From Bacteroidales bacterium (GTDB lineage Bacteria > Bacteroidota > Bacteroidia > Bacteroidales > VadinHA17), in NCBI GenBank assembly GCA_027451265.1, contig DAIDJT010000028.1:1-14956 (forward strand): 14,956 bases of DNA. Direction: 5' to 3'. Positions 6,232 to 14,149 of the stretch are shown here, piece after piece; within the stretch, counting starts at the first letter, position 1, and the number at the start of each line of letters is the position of its first letter. The position numbers were made by a program, and so were the translations under genes. Under the pieces are notes generated by a model. It made no database searches and was not told where the DNA came from. It worked only from the letters and a program-made list of their open reading frames with translations.

Positions 6232-6336
6232 TAATCGCAAATCGCAGATCGCGACTCGCAACCCGGAGATCGCAGATCGCAACCCGCAACCCGCAACCCG
6301 GAGATCGCAGATCGGAAATCGCAAATCGCAGATCGC
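6232..6336. repeat. Heptanucleotide tandem array B (15 units), inverted copy of the array A family
   Basis: Fifteen 7-bp units run in exact phase: TAATCGC, AAATCGC, AGATCGC, GACTCGC, AACCCGG, then AGATCGC twice, AACCCGC twice, AACCCGG, AGATCGC, AGATCGG, AAATCGC twice, AGATCGC. The reverse complement has units GCGATTT, GCGATCT and GCGGGTT, matching the GCGANTT consensus of array A at 2227-2310. The array ends 3 bp beyond the stop codon of the minus-strand cytidine deaminase gene. In the direction of its adjoining gene it therefore has the same orientation as array A has relative to panB. Confidence 0.9.
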
Positions 6337-6339
6337 AAA

Positions 6340-6825
6340 CTATTTCCTGAGGTTTCTCCCGGTGAAACTGAGCGGCATCAGCGCCTGGCTGTTTTCCAGT
6401 ACAAAAATGGCAGATCTTCCGGCCAGTATCACTTTGACGGGGCTGCCGCTCCGCTGTTCTTCCTCTATCAGCATCTGCCGGCAGTTGCCGCATGGCGGCA
6501 CAGGATCATCGGTAAGCAAGCCCTCAGTGAGGGCGGCAATGGCTATAGCCACCACTTTCCTTCCGCCATAATTTGCAACCATATAAGACAGTGCGGTCTT
6601 TTCAGCGCAGCTCCCTGACGGGAATGCCGCATTCTCAACATTGGCTCCCCTGACAACATCTCCGTTGTCAAGCAGCAAGGCCGCTCCCACCATGAAATGA
6701 GAATAGGGGGCATAGGCTCCCGCTGCTGCCCTTACAGCCTCTCCGACAAGCGCCTTTTCTGTTGCCGGCAACTCATCCACGTTGTTGTATTCAAGGAAAG
6801 AGACGGTCGCTTCTCTCTTTTTCAT
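6340..6825 (-). CDS. cdd: Cytidine deaminase
   Basis: This 161-residue protein hydrolytically deaminates cytidine and deoxycytidine to uridine and deoxyuridine in pyrimidine salvage, in the cytosol. It belongs to the short, homotetrameric class with one zinc per subunit. Zinc and catalytic residues are all present: Cys73 and Glu75 in GSCAEKTAL (71-79), and Cys112 and Cys115 in PPCGNCRQ (110-117). The substrate-binding stretches AYAPYSHFMVGAALL (37-51) and GANVENAAFP (60-69) match the family. The start MKKREATVSF gives an N-terminus about 20 residues longer than compact bacterial forms, similar to Bacteroidota relatives. Its stop lies 3 bp from repeat array B. It is divergent from the LysM glucosaminidase gene, with a 107-bp gap; no clear -7 element was found for it. 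Confidence 0.95.
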   Translation of the reverse strand: MKKREATVSFLEYNNVDELPATEKALVGEAVRAAAGAYAPYSHFMVGAALLLDNGDVVRGANVENAAFPSGSCAEKTALSYMVANYGGRKVVAIAIAALTEGLLTDDPVPPCGNCRQMLIEEEQRSGSPVKVILAGRSAIFVLENSQALMPLSFTGRNLRK

Positions 6826-6886
6826 AAAATCCCCGTGATTTTCACTGCCATAAAAATAATAATATTTTTACCTCCCGGAGCATGAA

Positions 6887-6918
6887 TTGCTGAGGCTGCC
6901 GACATTTTTATATTTTTG
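6887..6918 (+). promoter_or_regulatory. Promoter of the LysM glucosaminidase gene
   Basis: A TTG core (6887-6889) is followed after 21 bp by TATTTTTG (6911-6918), an exact TAnnTTTG. Spacing fits the Bacteroidota housekeeping promoter. The predicted start site is about 10 nt before the ATG at 6933, so the leader is very short. Confidence 0.5.
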
Positions 6919-6932
6919 CCAAAAGGCTTCGG

Positions 6933-8084
6933 ATGAAAAACCTGTCTCTATATATTTTCCTTGTTGCAGTTATTCTGCTGAACTCCTGCAGCTCAACACG
7001 AAATGCGGTCAGGGAGAGTTCTTCCACTTCTGGTCCCGCCGCAGACTATGTCAGGGAATATCTCAGCAAATACAGTGATCTGGCTGTCAGTGAGATGAGC
7101 CGTACCGGGATACCTGCAAGCATTACCCTGGCACAGGGCATGCTCGAGTCGAACTACGGACGCAGCCGGCTTGCCACACAGGGAAACAATCATTTTGGCA
7201 TAAAGTGTCACAGTGACTGGACCGGACAGAAGATCTACCATGATGACAATCACCGGAACGAATGTTTCAGGTCATACCGTTCAGCCGAGGAGTCATTCAG
7301 GGATCACTCCGACTTTCTGATTAATGGCTCGCGATACCGCGACCTTTTCAGCCTGGAGGCCACTGACTACAAGGCATGGGCACACGGACTGAAGAGGGCA
7401 GGCTACGCTACTGACCCTAAGTATCCCGACCTGCTGATACGCAAGATTGAAGATTATGGCCTGTGGGCTTATGATGCAGGAGGCATCTCGCCCCTGGCCT
7501 CACAGGCGCCGGCGCCTGCATCACCGGCGAAGGTCGATCCAGCCCGTACGTCCGGAGTAACGCCCGCCAGGTCTGCCGCAGGCACAGGGTCAGCAAAGAC
7601 CACAACCGTTGCAGCATCATCCGGAACCGCAGCGGTTTCAGATCAGCCGTCGATAAAAGAGGCTGATTCGTCATTGGTGCAGCCAGTACCTGAAAAAGCC
7701 GTACCCGAGGATGAGGAGCCGATAAAGGTGATCAGCCTCAGCACCGGGAAAAAGCCGCTGGAAAACAATAATGTTGAATACATCATTGTGGAAGCCGGTG
7801 ATACGTTCGAGTCGCTTGCTGACAGGTACCAGCTTCTGTCATGGGAGATTACCCGCTACAACGATCTGGCTGCAGGAGCATCACTGGTGCCCGGACAGGT
7901 GCTTTACCTCCAGCCAAAACGCACCAGGGCGGCACAGGGTCTGTCGGTTCATGTGGTTACGGCAGGGGAGACCATGTACTCCATATCACAGAAATATGCC
8001 ATTAAGCTTTCCTCGCTGTATAAGCTGAACCTGATGGATGAGGGTACTGAATGCCGTCAGGGACAGAAACTCAGGTTAAGATAG
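6933..8084 (+). CDS. Lipoprotein glucosaminidase with two LysM domains
   Basis: This 383-residue protein is predicted to bind and cut peptidoglycan glycan strands. Residues 1-19 form a lipoprotein signal peptide ending in lipobox LNSC with Cys19, so it should be membrane-anchored. A glucosaminidase (GH73/FlgJ-like) domain spans about 38-180, with likely catalytic Glu72 in AQGMLESNYGRS (67-78), then GNNHFGIKC (84-92) and FRSYRSAEESFRDHSDFL (112-129). An Ala/Pro/Thr-rich low-complexity linker covers about 184-265. Two LysM domains follow, at about 283-327 (YIIVEAGDTFESLADRY) and 339-383 (HVVTAGETMYSISQKY). Such proteins act in wall remodelling and cell separation. Its stop codon overlaps the 3' end of convergent fmt by 9 bp. 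The start is supported by the signal peptide and a promoter at 6887-6918. Confidence 0.94.
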   Translation: MKNLSLYIFLVAVILLNSCSSTRNAVRESSSTSGPAADYVREYLSKYSDLAVSEMSRTGIPASITLAQGMLESNYGRSRLATQGNNHFGIKCHSDWTGQKIYHDDNHRNECFRSYRSAEESFRDHSDFLINGSRYRDLFSLEATDYKAWAHGLKRAGYATDPKYPDLLIRKIEDYGLWAYDAGGISPLASQAPAPASPAKVDPARTSGVTPARSAAGTGSAKTTTVAASSGTAAVSDQPSIKEADSSLVQPVPEKAVPEDEEPIKVISLSTGKKPLENNNVEYIIVEAGDTFESLADRYQLLSWEITRYNDLAAGASLVPGQVLYLQPKRTRAAQGLSVHVVTAGETMYSISQKYAIKLSSLYKLNLMDEGTECRQGQKLRLR

Positions 8085-9050
8085 GGACGGCAGGACCAGT
8101 TGCCACCCTGATGTATCAAAGCCGCGCAGAAACTCTGCCGCAGTCATCTTTTTCCGTCCCTCGGGTAAAAGGGAGAGTATCTCGATGCTCCCGTCGCGGC
8201 AGGAGATGAACAGCCTTGACTTCTCCTTTACTGTCAATATACCTGGTTTTGTATCGATGGATTCCCCGCAGATGTGGCTGCCCAGTACCTTCAGCCGCAA
8301 AACCGCGCTCCCTTTTTTCAGCATGGCAGTTGCACCGGGGCTGGGAGAGAGACCTCTTACCAGGTTATGAATCCTTTCTGCCGTTTCATCCCATCTGATG
8401 ACCGTGTCAGCCGGGAAAATCCTGGGTGCCGGTTTAAGCAGGCTGACAGGGACCATCTCCTGAGGGACCGGTCTCAGACTGTGGGCAGCCAATCCCATGG
8501 CCGTTTCCACCACAAGGCTGGCACCCATCTCCATCAGGCGGTCATGCAGGCTGCCTGCGGTTTCATCAGGCGAAATGGCAGTCTCGCATGAGAGGAGTAT
8601 CTTGCCTGTATCTATTTCTTTATCGATGAGAAATGTGGTTACGCCTGTCCTTTTTTCACCGTTTATGATGGCATGGTTGATCGGGGCCGCTCCCCTGTAC
8701 TGCGGAAGCAGCGAGGCGTGAAGGTTAAATGTGCCAAGCGGAGGCAGACTCCATACTACCTGTGGGAGCATACGGAATGCCACCACCACAAACAGGTCTG
8801 CTTTGAGATCACTGATAGCGGTGATGAATGCCGGGTCACGCAGTTTCTCGGGCTGAAGGATCGTGAGATGGTTCTTCAGGGCATACTCCTTCACCGGGCT
8901 GAAGGTTATCTTACGGCCTCTGCCGGCAGGCCTGTCAGGCACAGTTACAACCGCGGCTACTTCAAATCCTTTTTCAAGCAGGGCGTTCAGGCTCGCAACG
9001 GCAAACTCTGGTGTGCCCATGAATACTATCCGTGGTCTGCCCTCAGTCAT
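8076..9050 (-). CDS. fmt: Methionyl-tRNA formyltransferase
   Basis: This 324-residue cytosolic enzyme formylates initiator Met-tRNA using 10-formyl-tetrahydrofolate. The N-terminal formyltransferase domain (about 6-190) has RIVFMGTPEFAV (7-18), the catalytic Asn109 and His111 in FNLHASLLPQYRGAAPI (108-124) and Asp147 in LIDKEIDTG (141-149), matching the Asn-His-Asp set of the family. The C-terminal OB-like tRNA-contact domain covers about 205-318. Length is typical. Its ATG overlaps the ribBA stop (ATGACTGA, 9043-9050), indicating translational coupling at the end of the six-gene cluster. Its TAA lies inside the 3' end of the convergent glucosaminidase gene. The initiator tRNA it acts on is not the one at 14694-14767. 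The companion def gene, often next to fmt in other bacteria, is absent here. Confidence 0.97.
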   Translation of the reverse strand: MTEGRPRIVFMGTPEFAVASLNALLEKGFEVAAVVTVPDRPAGRGRKITFSPVKEYALKNHLTILQPEKLRDPAFITAISDLKADLFVVVAFRMLPQVVWSLPPLGTFNLHASLLPQYRGAAPINHAIINGEKRTGVTTFLIDKEIDTGKILLSCETAISPDETAGSLHDRLMEMGASLVVETAMGLAAHSLRPVPQEMVPVSLLKPAPRIFPADTVIRWDETAERIHNLVRGLSPSPGATAMLKKGSAVLRLKVLGSHICGESIDTKPGILTVKEKSRLFISCRDGSIEILSLLPEGRKKMTAAEFLRGFDTSGWQLVLPSLS

Positions 9051-10287
9051 TTTCGCCTTTTGTTGGCGTCTTGTAGCATGTCAGGCTGTGCCCCATCTTC
9101 AGGGCTTTCGTCTCCAGGTAGAAGGAGTTGTACTCGTTGGGAGGAATAACCAGGGGAATGGTTTCGACAATTGTTATGCCGTAACCTTCCAACCCGGCCC
9201 GTTTGACAGGGTTGTTGGAGATCAGCCTCACCTTTCCCAACCCGATCCCCCTCATAATGTTGGCACCGATGCCATAATCGCGTTCATCTTCCTGGAAGCC
9301 AAGTTCGATATTGGCCTGCACCGTGTCGCGTCCCTGTTCCTGAAGCTTATAGGCACGTATCTTGTTTATAAGGCCGATGCCCCTTCCTTCCTGGCTGAGA
9401 TAAATGATGGCCCCTTTCCCCTCGGCCTCGACCATCTGCATCGCCTTATGGAGCTGTGACCCGCAGTCGCATCTCTTGGATGCGAAGATATCACCGGTGA
9501 AGCATGAGGAATGTACTCTTACAAGCACGGGTTCATCCTTTGTCCAGTTCCCCTTTACAAGGGCGGCATGCTCAATCCCGTTGCTTACCTGCCGGAAGGG
9601 GATGAAGTCGAAGTCGCCATATTCAGTTGGCAGCTTGACCTGTTCTCCTATCTCCACTATCGATTCAATTCCAAGACGGTATCGTATCAGGTCTCTGATG
9701 GTAATGATTTTGATTCCGAATTTTTCCGATAATTTCATAAGGTCAGGCAGACGTGCCATGGAGCCGTCCTCATTCATTATCTCAACAAGTGCGCCTCCCG
9801 GGTTCAATCCGGCGAGCCTTGTCAGGTCAACGGCAGCCTCAGTGTGGCCGGCCCTTCTGAGTACACCCTTTGAGCGTGCCTTGAGAGGGAAGATATGCCC
9901 TGGTCTGCCTAGCTGGGAGGGTTTGGTCGACGGATCCACCAGTGCCTTGATCGTCAGTGCCCTGTCTTTTGCTGAAATTCCTGTGGTTGTCTCCGTGCTC
10001 AGCAGATCAACTGACACCGTGAAAGGTGTTTCGTGAAGAGATGTATTGTGACCTACCATCATGTTGAGCTCCAGCTCCTCGCATCTCTCTTCAGGGAGAG
10101 GGACGCATATCAGTCCGCGTCCGTGGGTAGCCATGAAATTCACAATTTCAGGCGTAATCAGCTCGGCTGCACAGATAAAGTCGCCCTCGTTTTCCCTGTC
10201 TTCATCATCCACAACAATAACTATGCGGCCTTCACTGATATCCCCGATGGCTTCATTTATTGTATTAAGCTTTGTCTCCTTGGTCAT
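9043..10287 (-). CDS. ribBA: Bifunctional 3,4-dihydroxy-2-butanone-4-phosphate synthase / GTP cyclohydrolase II
   Basis: This 414-residue fusion supplies both starting branches of riboflavin synthesis. The N-terminal DHBP synthase half (about 1-200) converts ribulose 5-phosphate and shows VDDEDRENEGDFICAAE, MATHGRGLICVPL, LGRPGHIFPL and GHTEAAVDL. The C-terminal GTP cyclohydrolase II half (about 205-400) shows the zinc-site motifs VHSSCFTGD and SKRCDCGSQLH, then LSQEGRGIGL, ERDYGIGA and SNNPVK. Both halves keep their active-site motifs, so it should be truly bifunctional. The ATG at 10287 lies 1 bp after the stop of the upstream glycosyltransferase gene and is preferred. An in-frame GTG at 10296 would add three residues and overlap that gene. 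It overlaps fmt by 8 bp. No FMN riboswitch was seen. Confidence 0.97.
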   Translation of the reverse strand: MTKETKLNTINEAIGDISEGRIVIVVDDEDRENEGDFICAAELITPEIVNFMATHGRGLICVPLPEERCEELELNMMVGHNTSLHETPFTVSVDLLSTETTTGISAKDRALTIKALVDPSTKPSQLGRPGHIFPLKARSKGVLRRAGHTEAAVDLTRLAGLNPGGALVEIMNEDGSMARLPDLMKLSEKFGIKIITIRDLIRYRLGIESIVEIGEQVKLPTEYGDFDFIPFRQVSNGIEHAALVKGNWTKDEPVLVRVHSSCFTGDIFASKRCDCGSQLHKAMQMVEAEGKGAIIYLSQEGRGIGLINKIRAYKLQEQGRDTVQANIELGFQEDERDYGIGANIMRGIGLGKVRLISNNPVKRAGLEGYGITIVETIPLVIPPNEYNSFYLETKALKMGHSLTCYKTPTKGEND

Positions 10288-10288
10288 T

Positions 10289-11461
10289 TTAAACACGTTT
10301 GGTGGGTTCCCATATCCCGGTTTCAGTCCCTCTTAATGCCTTCACAAACCCTGCTGCCAGCGCTGCATTCATCAACAGGAACTGGGTTACATACCGCTGG
10401 AATGGTATCATTTTTCCCTTCCTGTCGAGGGCGAGGTCAAGCGCTGTCAAAATTATGAAAATCAGCTGAACTGCTGTGATGTAAAAATAGAAATCAGAGT
10501 GGCCTGAAAGAATGACCGATGTCATAAAAAACAACGACAGCAGGAGAGGGGTTAACCATCTCAATATCTTATGTGAAAGGAAAGCAATGACCACAACTGC
10601 CCTGTGTGAGAAGAACAGCCCGAAACGGAACAGGTTCTGGAATGATCCGGCAGCTATTCTTGTCCTTCTCCGGAACTGCTCAGAAATACCGGGCTGAGTA
10701 TCTTCGTAAACAATTGCATCGTGAATGTTTATTACCCGGTAGTTCTGTTTCAGAACTGACAAGCCTGCAAAAAGGTCGTCAACCAGGATGTTTTCAGGCA
10801 ACCGGGGGAACAGGCTCCGGCGTACTGCATAGCAGCCTCCGTAGGGTCCGGGCATGGCTCCCCAGAGATCACCTTCGGCTCTCTTGAGGGCTGTCTCAAA
10901 TCTGCTGTAAAGGTTTTCCTGGCGGGTGATACCCCCATTGACTGAAACGGAAGGTCTGGGAGAGGCGTCACATAGCCCTGCGGCCTGGTCAGCAAAAGGC
11001 TCCGCCAGCTTTCGCACGGTGCCTGAAGTGAATATCACATTGGCATCGGTCACAATCAGGATCTCTCCCCTGGCCATAGAGACAAGATCGTTTATCATTG
11101 CCGCTTTTCCCCTTCTTTCTTCATTGCGGATGAACCTGATCCGGCTGTCTGTGGCAGCTATGCCGGCTACCAGGAGGTCAGTGCCGTCTGTTGAGCCATC
11201 AGACCCGACAATAAAGTCAATCTGTCCGTCAGGGTAGTCAGATCCCAGCATGCTGCTAATCTTGGATCTGATAACCTTATCCTCATTGTGCACTGACATC
11301 ACAACGGTCACAGTCGGAAGAGCCTGTGTGTCATGCGTTTTACGCCTGATCACCCCTCTCTTCCTCATGAGGTGTGCTGCCATGGTTACCCCGGCAGGGT
11401 AGATCAGGAAAGTCCAGGCCAGCAGCAGTGAGACGGTGATGAATATCAGTTCAGCTGCCAT
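10289..11461 (-). CDS. Membrane family-2 glycosyltransferase (processive-synthase-like)
   Basis: This 390-residue enzyme probably transfers sugars from nucleotide-sugar donors on the cytosolic face of the membrane. An N-terminal TM lies at about 4-30. The GT-A domain spans about 48-275, with VTVVMSVHNEDKVI (51-64), GSDGSTDGTD (86-95), a DxD-like TDAN (138-141), GPYGGCYAVRR (205-215), VDD (228-230) and QFRRRTRIAAG (262-272), a Q-x-x-R-R variant of the QxxRW motif. Three to four C-terminal TMs (about 288-320, 324-344, 356-374) resemble cellulose and poly-GlcNAc synthase-like enzymes. The product is unknown. The frame stays open upstream to 11698, but that part lies inside the preceding gene. 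ATG at 11461 begins the first TM and overlaps the upstream stop by 11 bp, so it is the likely start. Confidence 0.9.
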   Translation of the reverse strand: MAAELIFITVSLLLAWTFLIYPAGVTMAAHLMRKRGVIRRKTHDTQALPTVTVVMSVHNEDKVIRSKISSMLGSDYPDGQIDFIVGSDGSTDGTDLLVAGIAATDSRIRFIRNEERRGKAAMINDLVSMARGEILIVTDANVIFTSGTVRKLAEPFADQAAGLCDASPRPSVSVNGGITRQENLYSRFETALKRAEGDLWGAMPGPYGGCYAVRRSLFPRLPENILVDDLFAGLSVLKQNYRVINIHDAIVYEDTQPGISEQFRRRTRIAAGSFQNLFRFGLFFSHRAVVVIAFLSHKILRWLTPLLLSLFFMTSVILSGHSDFYFYITAVQLIFIILTALDLALDRKGKMIPFQRYVTQFLLMNAALAAGFVKALRGTETGIWEPTKRV

Positions 11462-12662
11462 GTGCCAGTTCTGTATAAAACCTAAGAAGGCTGGCTGTAA
11501 GGGTACTGTTATCATACCTTTGCTTTGCCAGTCTGACAGCTTCCATGCCGGCAGAGGATCTGAACGATTGGTTATCGAGGTACCTGATAAGGGCACTGCT
11601 GAATGAACCGGCATCTTCTGCAACCGTAATTGCCATTCCCTCTGAGGCATCAATCCCCTGCGCCGCCAGCGGGGTGGCCACCACAGGTCTTCCGGCACTC
11701 AATGCATCAATGATTTTTATCCGCAGCCCGCTTCCGGTGTAGAGCGGGGCGATCATCACATGGTTTGACGCAATGAATGCACGTGCATTATCAGGCTCGC
11801 CGGCGTTGATGATGTTGTGTCCGCCGGGCAGGAGGGTTCCGGGGTTGAGCCCCCGGCCCGCAACGCACAGCGTTGAAGCCGGAATCTTTTCTGTGACAAG
11901 GGGCCACACCTGCGTTATGAACCACTTTAACCCCTCGGTATTGGGTTGCCAGTTCATTGCACCGATGAATCCTACCCTCGGATGTTCTGCCGGTGGCTCT
12001 TTCAGGATGCTGGCCTCCTCTGCACCGGTTTCCGAAAGGAAGACAGGTCTTTCGTCCGCAACCGACCTGAACCACAAAGCATCCTGCTCACTGATGGGGA
12101 CCACGGCGTCAAATTGCCGGGCTGCCTTCATCTCCAGCGCCATCAGCCTGCGTGCAAGGTTCGCCAGGTAGCTCTTCCTGACAGGGTTGAGGGCATTGGC
12201 AGCCAGCTGTTCCCTGATCATGTGTTCGAGGTTATGAGCCCGCAATACGACAGGGACGCTGGTTTGCTTTTTAATTTGACCGATATAGAGTGCAAAGGAA
12301 GGACCCTCGCATTGTACAAGGTCAAACTGGTTGCCGTCAAGTACGGCCCGGAGAGTTTCGGAATATTCCCGCGACCGGAACCGTGACAGATCATAGGGTT
12401 CACGTGAGAAGAACAGGTTCAGGAGCATAGGCAGTGGCCTGATCCGTGTGTCAACAGGAACGGTGATATAATCGGTCACATATTCAGGTTTCCAGCCAGG
12501 AGATGGCATTCCGTGGGATCGATGCTTCCCGGTTATCATGGCGAGTACTGTCACCCGGGCACCGGCGGCAGCCAGACCGCTTGCGCAGCGTACGGTAGCC
12601 ACTGTCCCCCCGTCATGCACGGGCCACAGGGGCCTAGGCGTTAAAACCAGTATCTTCATCAT
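11451..12662 (-). CDS. GT-B glycosyltransferase (family 4-like)
   Basis: This 403-residue protein is a cytosolic or membrane-associated sugar transferase with two Rossmann-like halves. The N-terminal half opens with ILVLTPRPLWPVHDGGTVAT (4-23), a typical acceptor-side glycine-rich loop, and has VVLRAHNLEHMIREQL (138-153). The C-terminal donor-binding half has RVGFIGAMNWQPNTEG (229-244) and APLYTGSGLRIKIIDALSAG (305-324) followed by RPVVAT. That last stretch carries Lys316 and Asp319 where many GT4 enzymes have Lys and Glu. The likely role is building a cell-surface glycan together with the next gene; the substrate cannot be read. ATG 12662 (or the adjacent ATG 12659) starts 29 bp inside the upstream permease gene, so the genes are coupled. 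Confidence 0.92.
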   Translation of the reverse strand: MMKILVLTPRPLWPVHDGGTVATVRCASGLAAAGARVTVLAMITGKHRSHGMPSPGWKPEYVTDYITVPVDTRIRPLPMLLNLFFSREPYDLSRFRSREYSETLRAVLDGNQFDLVQCEGPSFALYIGQIKKQTSVPVVLRAHNLEHMIREQLAANALNPVRKSYLANLARRLMALEMKAARQFDAVVPISEQDALWFRSVADERPVFLSETGAEEASILKEPPAEHPRVGFIGAMNWQPNTEGLKWFITQVWPLVTEKIPASTLCVAGRGLNPGTLLPGGHNIINAGEPDNARAFIASNHVMIAPLYTGSGLRIKIIDALSAGRPVVATPLAAQGIDASEGMAITVAEDAGSFSSALIRYLDNQSFRSSAGMEAVRLAKQRYDNSTLTASLLRFYTELAHGS

Positions 12663-14133
12663 CCTTTTCGGGCTTTATGCCAGTCAGGAAGGCTCCTATC
12701 TTCCTGAAGAAGAGGATATATGTCTCGGCATTCATTATTGCGGAGTCGGTGGTGGCCTTGTATGTCAGGAAGGCTCCCACAAAGAGGAGGATGACAGTGG
12801 AGGCAAGCATCCCGACGGGAATGCTTATTATCAGTTCCTTGGCAAATTTTTCTCCCGAGAGGGTGATCACATAATAGATCACGAAGAACAGCACTGAGAT
12901 GACTGCCGGTGTTCCCAGCCCGCCTTTCCTTATAATTGCACCCAGCGGTGCACCGATGAAAAAGAAGACCAGGCAGGCGATGGGCAACGTAAACCTCTTG
13001 TATCTTTCTGCTTCATACTTGCGCAGGTTCTTTGCCTCGGCAACGAGAGCCTCGCTCTTTTCGGTCATGAAGGATGTGCCCTCACGGGCGAAACTTAGCG
13101 CGCGGCTGAGGGCGGAGCTGCGGTCAGGAAAGCTGAGGGTGTCGAATATGGCCCTGGCATTGAATTTCTGCGTTTTCCATGCTGCTGTTGAGTCATTTTC
13201 CTGCTGATTTCCCCGGTAGGAGTACTGGGGATTGGTCAGAAGCCTGGTCTGGCTGAACTCCGAGAAATAGGCGTCAGTCCTGGAACGGAACCTGGTTGAA
13301 AGTGAGTCAATGAAGAATGTGAGGCCGGCGGTATTGAGCATTGCGTAGTTGGAACGGTAGATATCCATGCCTGACCTGTTCAGGCCGAATCCTTCCAGTT
13401 GTACCACCATGGTCTGTTCAGAGAACCTGTCGCGTCTGAAGGGGTACTTTTTCTTCTCCTGCGGCACGTTATTTTCCTCTATGTCCTTGTATGCATGCCC
13501 GTTATATAGTGTCAGGATAAGTCCGCTCTCGTCGGGCGTAACCTTCATGTAACCGGAGTCGGCATAAATGACCGATGTATTTCCTACTCCTTCACGGTGA
13601 TCATAGATATAGATCCCGTCGAGGCGGTTTGTTTCGGGGTCTTTGTCAGTGATTTTAATGCTGAAGCCGTCGATACCGTTGTAAAAGATTCCCGCCTGGA
13701 TATTCAGTTCGGGACGCATGCGGCGTATATCTGTGAGCAGGGTTCTTGCCTTGCGTGTTGATATGGGCAGTACGTAGTCTGCAAAGAAAAATGAGCCCAC
13801 GGCAAGGAGGGAAGCAAAAACGAAGACAGGCATCATTATGCGCTGGAGTGGTATGCCGGATGATTTGAGGGCCGTCAGTTCAAGGAACTCGCCGAGGTTA
13901 CCGAAGGTCATCAGGGAGGCCAGGAGAATGGCCAGCGGCAGGGAGAGAGGAACGAATGTAAGTGAGAACTGGAACAGCAGTTCGGCAAGGACCTTCAGCT
14001 CCAGACCTTTTCCGGCCAGGTCATCAACGTACATCCACAGGAACTGCAGGATAAAGATAATGAGCACAATAAAGAAGGTCAGGACCAGTGGTCCGATAAA
14101 CGATCTTATCATGAACAGATCGATTTTCTTCAT
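12634..14133 (-). CDS. LptF/LptG-family permease (lipopolysaccharide export, YjgP/YjgQ)
   Basis: This 499-residue inner-membrane protein is expected to form, with a partner permease and the LptB ATPase, the transporter that extracts lipopolysaccharide and passes it to the Lpt bridge. Six TM segments are visible: about 14-34, 54-75, 102-120, 383-402, 409-427 and 437-457. A large periplasmic beta-jellyroll-type region (about 121-380) sits between TM3 and TM4. The conserved FFIGAPLGAIIRKGGLG (391-407) follows TM4. It is longer than E. coli LptF/LptG (about 360), as is usual in Bacteroidota. Whether it is LptF or LptG is not decidable here, so no symbol is given. A strong promoter lies just upstream at 14150-14181. 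Its 3' end overlaps the first glycosyltransferase gene. Confidence 0.93.
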   Translation of the reverse strand: MKKIDLFMIRSFIGPLVLTFFIVLIIFILQFLWMYVDDLAGKGLELKVLAELLFQFSLTFVPLSLPLAILLASLMTFGNLGEFLELTALKSSGIPLQRIMMPVFVFASLLAVGSFFFADYVLPISTRKARTLLTDIRRMRPELNIQAGIFYNGIDGFSIKITDKDPETNRLDGIYIYDHREGVGNTSVIYADSGYMKVTPDESGLILTLYNGHAYKDIEENNVPQEKKKYPFRRDRFSEQTMVVQLEGFGLNRSGMDIYRSNYAMLNTAGLTFFIDSLSTRFRSRTDAYFSEFSQTRLLTNPQYSYRGNQQENDSTAAWKTQKFNARAIFDTLSFPDRSSALSRALSFAREGTSFMTEKSEALVAEAKNLRKYEAERYKRFTLPIACLVFFFIGAPLGAIIRKGGLGTPAVISVLFFVIYYVITLSGEKFAKELIISIPVGMLASTVILLFVGAFLTYKATTDSAIMNAETYILFFRKIGAFLTGIKPEKDDEDTGFNA

Positions 14134-14149
14134 TGTCTCGGGTGTGGTG

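Noticed and set aside
6125..6336. Possible CRISPR array
   Set aside because: Units of 7 or 8 bp follow one another with no unique spacers, and no cas gene is present.
8673..9459. Plus-strand open frames of 158 and 198 codons
   Set aside because: They are antisense to fmt and ribBA and show no domain or signal features of their own.
9404..10036. Plus-strand open frame of 210 codons
   Set aside because: It lies wholly antisense to ribBA, whose motifs are unambiguous. The Ser/Pro-rich translation resembles no family.
9043..10296. GTG start of ribBA at 10296
   Set aside because: It would add only three residues and overlap the preceding gene. The ATG at 10287, 1 bp after the preceding stop, is simpler, though GTG is not excluded.
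11462..11698. N-terminal extension of the family-2 glycosyltransferase frame (79 extra codons)
   Set aside because: The stretch lies inside the upstream glycosyltransferase gene, has Trp/Arg-rich sequence unlike the family, and precedes an ATG (11461) that starts exactly at the first membrane segment.
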